57,154 bases of DNA from NCBI GenBank assembly GCA_011525685.1, contig WYBW01000055.1, positions 1 to 57,154 of the forward strand. Reading direction: 5' to 3'. The position numbers and the translations under genes are program-made. Within the stretch, counting starts at the first letter, position 1. Each line of letters opens with the position of its first letter. Under the pieces are notes generated by a model. The model worked only from the letters and a program-made list of their open reading frames with translations, was not told the origin of the DNA and ran no database searches. Shown piece after piece: positions 1-7,884 of this stretch. The stretch comes from Verrucomicrobiia bacterium. GTDB taxonomy: Bacteria > Verrucomicrobiota > Verrucomicrobiia > Limisphaerales > JADLHS01.

Positions 1-62
1 CTCCGCTCCGCTCCGGCCTCCCTGCGTCCCCCACCTCCAGACGCAGAGAAAATCAACAACCC

Positions 63-99
63 AGGGGACATTTTCTCCTGAGTTCTTAAGGGGACATTT
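63..99. repeat. Two direct copies of AGGGGACATTT, possible insertion-sequence end
   Basis: The 11-mer AGGGGACATTT occurs at 63-73 and again at 89-99, 26 bp apart. Short repeated motifs near a terminus are typical of some insertion sequences such as the IS21 family, so this could be the end of an element lying to the left of the window. No transposase is visible here, so the identity is an inference. Confidence 0.3.
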
Positions 100-153
100 C
101 TAAAGAGTTTTGACACTGGTGAGTTCACGCAGGTGTCGGCGCGTTTGGCGTAG

Positions 154-172
154 GACAGGCGTCGCGCCTGTC
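154..172. repeat. Palindrome GACAGGCG-N3-CGCCTGTC (repeat family 2)
   Basis: A perfect 8-bp-arm palindrome with a 3-bp loop. The same core recurs at 24732-24821 and 45405-45461, in both cases inside coding sequence. The rest of 1-338 holds no gene that I can support. Confidence 0.6.
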
Positions 173-338
173 TCTGACATCCCCGCCCCGCCCTGAGGCG
201 CGGCTGCGCGGTCCAAGCCAGCGAACAACCCTGCCCGAGCCAAGCCGCGAGATACTTGAGAGAGGCGCGACACAAGGTCCAACCATTGCAATTGCATTGC
301 CTTGTGATGGGTTGTCCCGAATCCTCTGGCGCGAATCA

Positions 339-1463
339 ATGCGGTTGGCAATCACAACTCTTTTCGTGGCGATGACAGCTTTGGCAAAATCCGGTGCGGC
401 ACTCGACGTGGAGCGCGCGGCGCAAATCGAATCCCTGTTTCGCGATTACAACCAGGTCAACGCGCCCGGCGTGACGGTGATGGTCGTGCGCGAAGGCAGA
501 CCGATTTTTGCGAAGAGCTTTGGCCTCGCCGATCTCCAGCACAAGACTCCCTGCACGACCAACACGAATTTCCGCCTGGCCTCGGTCACCAAACAATTCA
601 CCGCCATGGCCGTTATGATGCTGGTTGAGAGGAAAAAGCTGTTGCTGGACGAGCGGCTTGCGAATTTCTTCCCGGAGTTTCCCGAGGTCGGGAAGCAAAT
701 CTCCGTGCGTCATCTGCTCACGCACACATCGGGTTTGCTCGATTACGAGGATTTGATTCCGCCGGGCACGACGATGCCCGTGCTTGATCAAGACGTGCTG
801 CGGCTGTTGCTCAAGCACAACAAGACTTACTTTGCTTCCGGCACGCAGTATCGCTATAGCAACTCGGGCTATGCCCTGCTGGCCTTGATCGTGGAAGTGC
901 GTTCGGGACAGAGATTCGCACAATATTTGAAGGAGAACATTTTCGAGCCGTTGAAGATGACCAATACGCTGGCCTACGAGGAAGGCTACGGCGCAATTCC
1001 GAACCGCGCTTACGGATACACGCCCAAGAACAACCCCCTCTCCTCATCTGACGGGGAGAGGGCTGGGGTGAGGGGCAGCACTTTCGAGCGCACCGACCAG
1101 AGCCTCACCAGCTCCGTCCTCGGCGACGGCGGCGTGTATTCCTCGCTGGCGGACCTGTTCAAGTGGGATCAGGCGCTTTACAAACCCAAGCTCGTCAGCG
1201 AGCCGATGCTGCGCGTGGCCTTTTCGCCCGCCACGCCGACGGACAAGCCCGGACGCAGCTACGGTTTCGGCTGGTATATCGGCGAGTACCGCGGATTGAA
1301 GGAAGTCTGGCACAGCGGCGAGACGATTGGTTTTCGTGCGCGCCTCGCGCGGTTTCCCGACCGGAAGTTCACCGTCATCATCCTCGCCAATCGTGCCGAC
1401 GCGAGGCTGGAGGAACTGCCGCATCGCATCGTGGATGTGGTCTTGTTCCCCGACTCGAAGTAG
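339..1463 (+). CDS. Exported serine hydrolase, beta-lactamase class C / CubicO type
   Basis: Penicillin-binding-protein-like serine hydrolase of about 374 residues. The SxxK motif is SVTK (Ser82-Lys85), the second motif is YSN (173-175), and an HSG triad stands near the C-terminus (in WHSGETIGF). The ATG at 339 gives a clean signal peptide (MRLAITTLFVAMTALA), whereas the frame also opens at a TTG at 297 that would spoil it, so 339 is preferred. The substrate is unknown: relatives include esterases, D-aminopeptidases and peptidoglycan-active enzymes. It stands alone with non-coding sequence on both sides. Residues about 232-247 are encoded by a palindromic repeat (1034-1075) and break an otherwise normal family alignment between a YxYTP-like stretch and the segment preceding the helix with 'SLADLFKWDQAL'. 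Confidence 0.85.
   Translation: MRLAITTLFVAMTALAKSGAALDVERAAQIESLFRDYNQVNAPGVTVMVVREGRPIFAKSFGLADLQHKTPCTTNTNFRLASVTKQFTAMAVMMLVERKKLLLDERLANFFPEFPEVGKQISVRHLLTHTSGLLDYEDLIPPGTTMPVLDQDVLRLLLKHNKTYFASGTQYRYSNSGYALLALIVEVRSGQRFAQYLKENIFEPLKMTNTLAYEEGYGAIPNRAYGYTPKNNPLSSSDGERAGVRGSTFERTDQSLTSSVLGDGGVYSSLADLFKWDQALYKPKLVSEPMLRVAFSPATPTDKPGRSYGFGWYIGEYRGLKEVWHSGETIGFRARLARFPDRKFTVIILANRADARLEELPHRIVDVVLFPDSK
1034..1075 (+). repeat. Palindromic repeat (family 1) inside the serine hydrolase gene
   Basis: CCCTCTCC and GGGGAGAGGG flank a short loop and are followed by CTGGGGTGAGGGG. The same composition recurs in intergenic DNA at 12931-13066 and in another gene at 25214-25247. Here it is read in frame as the low-complexity peptide NPLSSSDGERAGVRG. 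Confidence 0.65.
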
Positions 1464-1567
1464 GCCAGAGGCATTGAAGCAACAATGCCTCAGAATTCAG
1501 TCGGTGACCCGCCCCGGTTGTTGGACCGCTCACTTCCGCTTCGTAAGCCGTGGAGGAAGAGTCCGAA

Positions 1568-1698
1568 GTCCGAAATTCGAGGGCCGAAAGAATCCAGAAA
1601 TCCGAAGCCCGAATGGCTTGCTTGTCGGAGCGTGCCCTCGCCCCTTCCGATTTCGGGCTGCGGGCTTCATTCGGATCTCGGTTCTTCGGATTTCGGAC
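1568..1698. repeat. Large inverted repeat with GTCCGAAATYCGA ends
   Basis: The 13-mer GTCCGAAATTCGA at 1568-1580 is matched by its complement at 1686-1698 with one mismatch. The interior is full of further CCGAA/TTCGG words. It fills most of the 344-bp gap between the serine hydrolase and the sialidase-like gene, where no other gene is seen. Confidence 0.55.
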
Positions 1699-1807
1699 CT
1701 CGACCCGAATCAACGGGTTTACCACCGACTACAGAGCGGTCCTGCGTCGGTTGGCCCGCAGACAGAATTTGCTTGTCTGGCGGGGTTGAACGGCTTCATT
1801 GGAGTCA

Positions 1808-2998
1808 ATGAACTCCTTTGTTCTTCGCTCCTTGGTTTCCAGCACTCTGATGTTTCTCGCTGGAAACTCCACGATGAGTGAAACGTCGGCTGGCGAGCTT
1901 GCGCCAGGAATACACAAGGTGGAGGACATCGTCATTTATCAGGACGAAACCTTTTACAGCGCGTTCCCGTCCATCGTGCGCCGTCCGAGTGGCGAGTTGA
2001 TTGTGGCGTTTCGGCGCGCGCCCGAGCGACGCGCGCTGGGCGAGAAAGGCAGCACACATACTGATCCCAACAGCTATCTCGTCCTGGTGCGCTCGCGGGA
2101 TGGGGGAAAAACCTGGAGCAAGGAGCCGGAGTTGATCTACGCGAACCCGTTTGGCGGTTCGCAAGACCCCTGCATGGTGCAATTGCGCAACGGCACGATT
2201 CTTTGCACGAGTTATGGCTGGGCGTTGCTGCAACCGGAAGTGGCATCTCAACTGAACGACTCCCTGCGGCATGGCAACTTCGCCTTCCTTGGCGGGTACG
2301 TGCTTCAGTCCCGGGACGGCGGGCACTCCTGGCGCGGCCCGTTTTATCCGCCGCCGGTCGGCGCGGACAAAACCGAGAATGTCTTTCGCAAGCCCGTGCC
2401 GGCTTACAATCGCGGTGCGATGTGCCAGGGCAGGGACGGCCGACTTTACTGGGTGGTGGCCGCCAATACCGGCACTCAACCGCGGCGCACCGAGAATCAT
2501 CTGCTGATCTCCACCGACCAGGGCGAAACGTGGACGTATTCCTGCCCGGTCGCTACCGACCCCAAGGTCACGTTCAACGAAGCCTCGCTGTACGAGACGC
2601 CCAAGGGCGATCTGGTGGCGTTCATTCGGACGGCGAACTTCGACGACCACACGGTCGTCGTTCGCTCCACGGACGGCGGCAAGAGTTTTCAGCCCTGGGA
2701 GGACGCGGGGTTTCGCGGACATCCGCACTATGCGTTGCGCCTGCCCGACCGACGGGTGTTGCTGGTGTATGGGTATCGGCATGCGCCGTTCGGCATTCGC
2801 GCGCGGGTGTTGAACCCCGAGTGTACGGATTTTTCCACGACGAAGGAGCTGGTTCTTCGCGATGACGGAGGCAATGGTGACCTGGGTTATCCGTGGGCCT
2901 CGATGATTTCCCGGAAGCGCGCCCTGGTGGTTTATTACTTCAACCGCGCCAATGGAATACGCCACATCGCCGGGACGATTCTGGAGATCTCGCGTTGA
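1808..2998 (+). CDS. Exported sialidase-like (Asp-box/BNR repeat) protein
   Basis: A 396-residue six-bladed-propeller-type protein. Four Asp-box motifs of the S-x-D-x-G-x-T/S-W form are visible: SRDGGKTW, SRDGGHSW, STDQGETW and STDGGKSF. An N-terminal Arg in VRRPSGELIVAFRR fits the exo-sialidase arginine triad, though the full triad cannot be verified by eye. The ATG at 1808 follows a GGAG only 3 bp upstream; a TTG at 1799 is the alternative. The N-terminus (MNSFVLRSLVSSTLMFLAG) is a probable signal peptide. Many Verrucomicrobia encode such proteins, and they may act on substrates other than sialic acid. Not obviously in an operon. Confidence 0.75.
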   Translation: MNSFVLRSLVSSTLMFLAGNSTMSETSAGELAPGIHKVEDIVIYQDETFYSAFPSIVRRPSGELIVAFRRAPERRALGEKGSTHTDPNSYLVLVRSRDGGKTWSKEPELIYANPFGGSQDPCMVQLRNGTILCTSYGWALLQPEVASQLNDSLRHGNFAFLGGYVLQSRDGGHSWRGPFYPPPVGADKTENVFRKPVPAYNRGAMCQGRDGRLYWVVAANTGTQPRRTENHLLISTDQGETWTYSCPVATDPKVTFNEASLYETPKGDLVAFIRTANFDDHTVVVRSTDGGKSFQPWEDAGFRGHPHYALRLPDRRVLLVYGYRHAPFGIRARVLNPECTDFSTTKELVLRDDGGNGDLGYPWASMISRKRALVVYYFNRANGIRHIAGTILEISR

Positions 2999-3143
2999 GC
3001 CAGCCCGAACAGATTCCGAGTTCCTATCGGCTCTTCCTCACCATTTCGAGCGGCACACAGAATGAGACGCCGCGGCTTTTGCACCAAATTCGGCAAATTC
3101 GGACTCGTCAAATCCGACACACGTGATTAGCTTGACCACCGTG

Positions 3144-4145
3144 ATGAAGCGAAGTGTTCTGGCCACCTTGGTCGTGTTGATCTTGGTTTCGCTGTGCGGC
3201 GAAATCGTCGCCCAGGTCTCGACGCAAAGGGTCTTGCAGATTCCGCCCCGCCCGCTTTCGACGTTGCCCGATCCGTTGGTGCCTGTGGGCACACCGGGTT
3301 ATGTGCCCGCTCCAGTTACGCCACCCCGCGTGCAGCCTCCGACAGTTCCGTCGGTGGTCTTTCCTCCGTCCATGCCGCCGCGTGCCGCCACGCCTTCGGC
3401 TTTGCCGCCGGGCATCCTGGCTTGGGACGCCGAGATGAAGGAGGCCACCGTCACCCCCATCAACCCGGTGGCACAGATGGTTTTCAACTTCACGAACGTC
3501 AGCGCGGGTGAGGTGGCCATCAACCACGTCAGTTCCTCGTGCGGTTGCACGGTTGCCCAATTGCCGCCCATGCCTTGGAAGATCACCCCGGGCGGCAGTG
3601 GCGCCATCCCTGTCACCATGAACGTCGCGGGCAAGTCCGGCATGGTCTTCAAGACTCTGACCGTCAACACCGACCAGGGCTGGAAGATGCTCTCGGTCAA
3701 GACGACGATTCTGCCGCCCACCGCGGCCCAGATGACCGCCAATGACCGCGACAAGAACTTGTTGCTCGCCAAAGCCGACCGGCAGGCGGTGTTCAAAGGC
3801 GAATGTGCCAGTTGCCACGTCGAAAAGGCCATTGGCAAAACCGGCAAGGAACTTTATGAGGCCGCCTGCGGCATCTGCCACGAAGCCGAGCACCGCGCGA
3901 CCATGGTGCCCGATCTCCACGCCCTCAAGCACGCGACCAACGCGGAGTATTGGAAGGCTTGGATTGACTACGGCAAGGAAGGCTCGCTCATGCCCGCGTT
4001 CGCGCAACGCCACGGTGGGCCGCTCTCGGACCAGCAAATCGCCTCCCTTGTGGAATACCTGGTCAAAGCGATTCCGCCCAAAGCCGGATCGGCCGCGCCT
4101 CCGCCGCTCCCAACCCCGTCGGCCACCCCGCAGGCGGGCCGGTGA
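3144..4145 (+). CDS. Exported DUF1573 domain - cytochrome c fusion protein
   Basis: About 333 residues. The N-terminal hydrophobic segment (RSVLATLVVLILVSLCG) is a signal peptide or anchor, followed by a Pro-rich linker. Next is a DUF1573 immunoglobulin-like domain with its hallmark SSCGCT. The C-terminal part has two CxxCH haem-binding motifs, CASCH and CGICH, 21 residues apart, and a distal Met in LMPAFA as a likely axial ligand. ATG 3144 puts the signal peptide at the N-terminus; a GTG at 3123 is the alternative. The second CxxCH lies in the normal cytochrome c fold (CGICH ... MPAF ... LVEYL). The first, CASCH, precedes it and may bind a second haem. The role is probably periplasmic electron transfer, but the partner is unknown. 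Confidence 0.75.
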   Translation: MKRSVLATLVVLILVSLCGEIVAQVSTQRVLQIPPRPLSTLPDPLVPVGTPGYVPAPVTPPRVQPPTVPSVVFPPSMPPRAATPSALPPGILAWDAEMKEATVTPINPVAQMVFNFTNVSAGEVAINHVSSSCGCTVAQLPPMPWKITPGGSGAIPVTMNVAGKSGMVFKTLTVNTDQGWKMLSVKTTILPPTAAQMTANDRDKNLLLAKADRQAVFKGECASCHVEKAIGKTGKELYEAACGICHEAEHRATMVPDLHALKHATNAEYWKAWIDYGKEGSLMPAFAQRHGGPLSDQQIASLVEYLVKAIPPKAGSAAPPPLPTPSATPQAGR

Positions 4146-4187
4146 GCGGCCTCGCCTTCTTCCTTGGCCAGCCATTTCATAGACCTC

Positions 4188-4332
4188 TCATTCGCACCGG
4201 GCTTCAGCCCGGTGAGCCGAGGAAACGATGAGTGGCAGCCGCTTCAGCGGCTGACACAGGGCGTGAAAGGCCGTTGAAAAGGCTCCTTTCCATCGCGCGT
4301 GCGTCCACCGGGTTGAAGCCCGGTGCGAATGA
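4188..4332. repeat. Composite multi-hairpin repeat (family 4)
   Basis: The outer arms at 4188-4214 and 4306-4332 are inverted copies matching at 26 of 27 positions. Each arm itself contains a small hairpin (GGGCTTCAGCCC on the left, GGGTTGAAGCCC on the right). Between them lie AGCCGCTTCAGCGGCT and a weaker AAAGG...CCTTT stem. The arrangement resembles paired REP sequences (BIME). It lies in the 341-bp gap before the ThrH-like gene, which holds no other gene. Confidence 0.7.
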
Positions 4333-4486
4333 TTTCACGCGCTTCGAGTGTGAAGTACACGTGCCAGCTCGAACCGCATTTTATGGAGGTTGGCAGTTGC
4401 CTTCCACGCCGTTGAGCACACGCGCTGAAATCCGATGGGCTGCCGAACATTGATTTCAGCCATCGGTTTTGAAACACTCCGCGCCC

Positions 4487-5095
4487 GTGAAACAGTGCCT
4501 CGTCACTTTGGACATGGAAGGAGTGCTCACTCCCGAAATCTGGATAGCTGTCGCCGAAAGGACCGGCATTCCGGAACTGCGCCGCACCACACGCGACGAA
4601 CCGGATTACGACAAGCTCATGCGCTACCGGCTCGACATTCTCGACCGGCACGGCATCAAACTCACCGACATTCAGAACGTCATCGGCACCCTGCGCCCGC
4701 TGCCCGGCGGGAAGGAGTTTCTGGATGAACTGCGCACGCTCGTCCAGGTCATCATCCTCTCGGACACGTTCGAGCAATTTGCCGCGCCACTCTTGCGCCA
4801 ACTGAACTGGCCCACGCTCCTGTGCCATCGTCTGGTCGTCGAGAACGACCGCATTGTGGATTACAAGCTGCGCGTTCCGGAACAAAAGCAGCGCGCGGTG
4901 GCCGCATTCAAGCTCCTAAACTATCACGTCATCGCCGGGGGTGATTCCTTCAACGACACCGCCATGCTCACCGAAGCGCACGTCGGTTTCCTGTTCCACG
5001 CGCCGGACAATGTGAAGCGGCAGTTTCCCCAGTTTCCCGCCGTGGAAACGTATGCCGACCTGCTGATGCGGATCAAAGAGGCGATGGCTGCCTGA
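4487..5095 (+). CDS. thrH: ThrH-like HAD phosphatase (phosphoserine phosphatase / homoserine phosphotransferase)
   Basis: HAD-superfamily protein of about 202 residues. Motif I is LDMEGVLTPEIW (nucleophile Asp, with Glu in the place of the usual second Asp, as is characteristic of ThrH). Motif II is ILSDTF and motif IV is AGGDSFNDTAML. These features and the length match Pseudomonas ThrH, which dephosphorylates phosphoserine and can transfer the phosphate to homoserine. The GTG at 4487 is chosen because it places VKQCLVTLDMEGVL where the family begins; a TTG at 4469 is possible. Cytoplasmic. It has no visible serine- or threonine-pathway neighbours. Confidence 0.85.
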   Translation: MKQCLVTLDMEGVLTPEIWIAVAERTGIPELRRTTRDEPDYDKLMRYRLDILDRHGIKLTDIQNVIGTLRPLPGGKEFLDELRTLVQVIILSDTFEQFAAPLLRQLNWPTLLCHRLVVENDRIVDYKLRVPEQKQRAVAAFKLLNYHVIAGGDSFNDTAMLTEAHVGFLFHAPDNVKRQFPQFPAVETYADLLMRIKEAMAA

Positions 5096-5224
5096 TCCCC
5101 GTGGCCCTCTGGAGCTCCAGTTGGTTGGCTGGCGAAGAGTGAGCCGCCAAGCCGAGGCGAGGGCGCAATTCACTTTCGTGCGACCAAGTGTGATTGTTCG
5201 CGGCTGACTTGATGTGGCGGACGC

Positions 5225-5254
5225 CGGAGAGGCGGCTTACCAGCCGCCCCTCCG
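5225..5254. repeat. Palindrome CGGAGAGGCGGCT-TACC-AGCCGCCCCTCCG
   Basis: Arms of 13 bp with one mismatch and a 4-bp loop. It lies in the convergent gap between the ThrH-like gene (+) and the hydrolase gene (-). No T-run follows on either side, so a mobile repeat fits better than a terminator. Confidence 0.5.
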
Positions 5255-5316
5255 ACAGACCGATGGACTTGCAGAAAACTGAGAGCCGAAGAGTCAATGC
5301 CCCTGAGCTGCGGAAG

Positions 5317-7884
5317 TCAGCGGAGCGAGACTTCAACCAAAGAGACTTTGCCCGATTGAACTTGGACGGGAAGTCCCTGAACCAGCTCCGCGCCACTTCT
5401 GACTTCGGTTTTGCGACCGCCAAGCTTCACCCGGTAACTGCGCCCTGCCTCAACGGTGAACCATTCCGACCATTCGTTGAGGCGCGCGTAATTCACTGGC
5501 AGGTTGAGCGTGAGCCGGTGACGCGGCTGGTCAAAAACGATTTTGCCCTCCCAGTCCGTTTCGGCCGTGAGCGCGATTTTCAACGCGTCACCCTCGCGCA
5601 TCGCGCCGAAGCGCAAGTCGGACCGCCAGGGGCGGCAGGTCGTGCCTTGGGTGTAGTATCGCGCGGTGAGCAGCGCGGTGCGCGCGTAATTGCCGTCGCC
5701 GTACCAACCTTCGACGATGCCGTTGTCCCGTTGTTTGCCGAGGAAGAGCGGCAACATTCTCTCCATCCAATCAAACCCGGCGCGGACGGGAAAGCGGTTC
5801 AACAGATAGAGCGCGCCCTCGATGGCATCGGCGTAGGCATCCGCGTCACTCCAATGCAGGTAGCGAGGCCGGTCAATGTTCTGCAACGCGTTGGTCACGG
5901 CTGCCAGCAGCACGGCATCACCGGTGGCCGCGCCGAAGGTGGCGGTGGCGCTTAGCGCGTAACCCCAGGTGTCGGGTGTCTCGCGATTGAGCGGTTCACC
6001 GGTCGAGGACTTGATGAGATTGAACCAAAGGCCGTCTTCATTCCGCGCTTTGGCCAGCAGCCGATGGAACATGGCGTTCAACGGTTCACGATAGCGCTCC
6101 GCCTTTCGCGGATTGAAGGCGCGCGTGACGACATAAAGTTCAGCCAGGCCGCCGATGAGTTCGTTGCCATGATCGTTCAGGTTCAACGAATCTCTGAGCA
6201 CTTCATGCTTGGCAAAGTCCCAGCGATAGGCCGGCAGCCCGCCGTTCTTCGGCAGCACCTCGAAACAATAAGCGTCACCGATCCGCTCGGCCCATTCGAG
6301 ATACCTCGCTTCCCGGGTCATCGAGTAAAGCCGGGCAAGCGTTTGGAGAATGTCGCCGTTGACCTCGGAATCATCGGCGGGCAGCAGGCCAAAATCGCTT
6401 TGCACCAGTGCATGCTCGAAGATGGCGTCCGTCAGTTCCACCATCCGGTCAAACCACGGCCCGCGCCCCATGACTTCCGTCATCGGGAGCAGGCCGTCCT
6501 TGCAGTATTCGGCGGCGTTAAAAATGAGGCGCGGGAGGTCAGCGTTCGTGTGGACGAAGGCGCGATTGGTGATCGAATACCAGTCCGGCAGCACACCGAG
6601 ACGCTGGGTGAGTTTCTTCTCAATGGGGATGATCCGCAGAATTTCGTCCAACCGCTCCGGCGCGAGAAAGTGCGCGGTCAGCGAGAGGAACGGGAACATG
6701 TCCGCGGCGTTGTCCTGCGGCGCCCAGACCGGTTGATCCACGCGACGGGGAAAAAGGCCGGTTTCGTGATCCCGCGTGGCCCACCAGCCGTCCAGCAGTT
6801 TGAGGGAGCGGGAGAGATTGCGGCGCGCGATTTCACCGCGGCGAAGCAGTTCGTCCACGGTTGCCTTCTCACGTTGGTTGCGGCTCCACGGCCATGAAGT
6901 GCCAATGGTGGCCTGTAAAGGATGCCAGAACGCATTCCCCCGAAACACGTGCCCGGCGGGATGAATGTCGAGAACCAGGTTTTGCTCGGTGCCGAGGACT
7001 TGATAGGCAGGCTGAATTTCCGCGAAGGCCTTCCGCGCAATGTCCACGGGAAAGCCGCCGGGCGCGCGTTCGCGCTCGCCGATTTCCAAAACGAGCGGAC
7101 GCGGCGCGACACAGGCGAAGATGTCCGCGAAATCAAAGTGCTCCTCCAGTCCCGGGAAATTCCAGCACGGACAATGTCCGCGTTTCATGTTGTCAATGGT
7201 TGTGAGCCAGCCACTGCTGCTCACCGCTTTGAGCCGCGGGTCCAGGGCCGCCACGTACATGGCGGTTTCGCCGCCGAGGGAAAGCCCCGCCGTTGCCATC
7301 CGCCGTTTGTCCACCTCCGGTCGAGTCTCGAGGTAGTCCACACACCTAAGCGCGTCCCAGACGCGTTCGCCCATGAGCGTCCAGTTCGTGTGCTGCAGGT
7401 CATGCTGGCCGATGTCGGGTGAGATGACCACGTAACCCATCTCCGCCAAGGCCCGGCCATACCAATAGAGACCCTCGCCGCGCACGATCTGGCTGCCAGT
7501 TCCGCCATGACCGTGCAACGCCAACACCGCGCCGACCTTTCCTTTCCGTTCCATCGGCACCGTCATCCATGCATGAACCCGCCTGTCCGGCAGGGCTTGC
7601 AGGGATAATTCCTCCAGTACATAACCGCCCGCCGGCATCTCAATGCGCTGAAGACTCCTGGCATCCAGCGGTACCGACTTTGGTTTCGCGCCGCCCATCA
7701 TCAGGGCGAAGAGCTTTTCGCGGGCTTCAGCCTGCCAGCGGGTCGCCTCGGGGGCGGTCAAGGCGTCGAAGCGCAATGACCGGATTGGTTCCGCAGCCGC
7801 CGGCGGGATTGAAAACGCGGCCCCGAGGAAAAGGAGGAGAGTGGCTTGGACCATGGAGCGACGTTGTCCTTCGGGGACTGTCAC
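5317..7884 (-). CDS. Exported alpha/beta hydrolase fused to an (alpha/alpha)-barrel domain
   Basis: A protein of 855 residues (845 if the ATG at 7854 is used) with a signal peptide (ATLLLFLGAAFSIPPAAA). Residues about 85-330 form a dienelactone-hydrolase/acetyl-xylan-esterase-type alpha/beta hydrolase. The oxyanion segment is HGHGG (124-128), the nucleophile elbow is GLSLGG with Ser202, and His308 or His312 (HPAGH) is the likely catalytic His. Residues about 335-855 are Trp-rich with repeated helical pairs (LLDGWWATRD, LNDHGNELIGGLAELYVV, DAYADAIEGALYLLNRF), as in six-hairpin glycosidase-like barrels, with a short beta-rich tail. The GTG start at 7884 overlaps the stop of the upstream oxidoreductase gene (GTGA), suggesting translational coupling. 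The likely role is removal of acyl or methyl esters from a carbohydrate and handling of the same substrate by the barrel. The exact substrate is unknown. Confidence 0.75.
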   Translation of the reverse strand: MTVPEGQRRSMVQATLLLFLGAAFSIPPAAAEPIRSLRFDALTAPEATRWQAEAREKLFALMMGGAKPKSVPLDARSLQRIEMPAGGYVLEELSLQALPDRRVHAWMTVPMERKGKVGAVLALHGHGGTGSQIVRGEGLYWYGRALAEMGYVVISPDIGQHDLQHTNWTLMGERVWDALRCVDYLETRPEVDKRRMATAGLSLGGETAMYVAALDPRLKAVSSSGWLTTIDNMKRGHCPCWNFPGLEEHFDFADIFACVAPRPLVLEIGERERAPGGFPVDIARKAFAEIQPAYQVLGTEQNLVLDIHPAGHVFRGNAFWHPLQATIGTSWPWSRNQREKATVDELLRRGEIARRNLSRSLKLLDGWWATRDHETGLFPRRVDQPVWAPQDNAADMFPFLSLTAHFLAPERLDEILRIIPIEKKLTQRLGVLPDWYSITNRAFVHTNADLPRLIFNAAEYCKDGLLPMTEVMGRGPWFDRMVELTDAIFEHALVQSDFGLLPADDSEVNGDILQTLARLYSMTREARYLEWAERIGDAYCFEVLPKNGGLPAYRWDFAKHEVLRDSLNLNDHGNELIGGLAELYVVTRAFNPRKAERYREPLNAMFHRLLAKARNEDGLWFNLIKSSTGEPLNRETPDTWGYALSATATFGAATGDAVLLAAVTNALQNIDRPRYLHWSDADAYADAIEGALYLLNRFPVRAGFDWMERMLPLFLGKQRDNGIVEGWYGDGNYARTALLTARYYTQGTTCRPWRSDLRFGAMREGDALKIALTAETDWEGKIVFDQPRHRLTLNLPVNYARLNEWSEWFTVEAGRSYRVKLGGRKTEVRSGAELVQGLPVQVQSGKVSLVEVSLR

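Noticed and set aside
336..923. Long minus-strand open frame opposite the serine hydrolase
   Set aside because: The plus frame has all hydrolase motifs and a signal peptide; the minus frame is Arg/His-rich without family features, as expected in GC-rich antisense.
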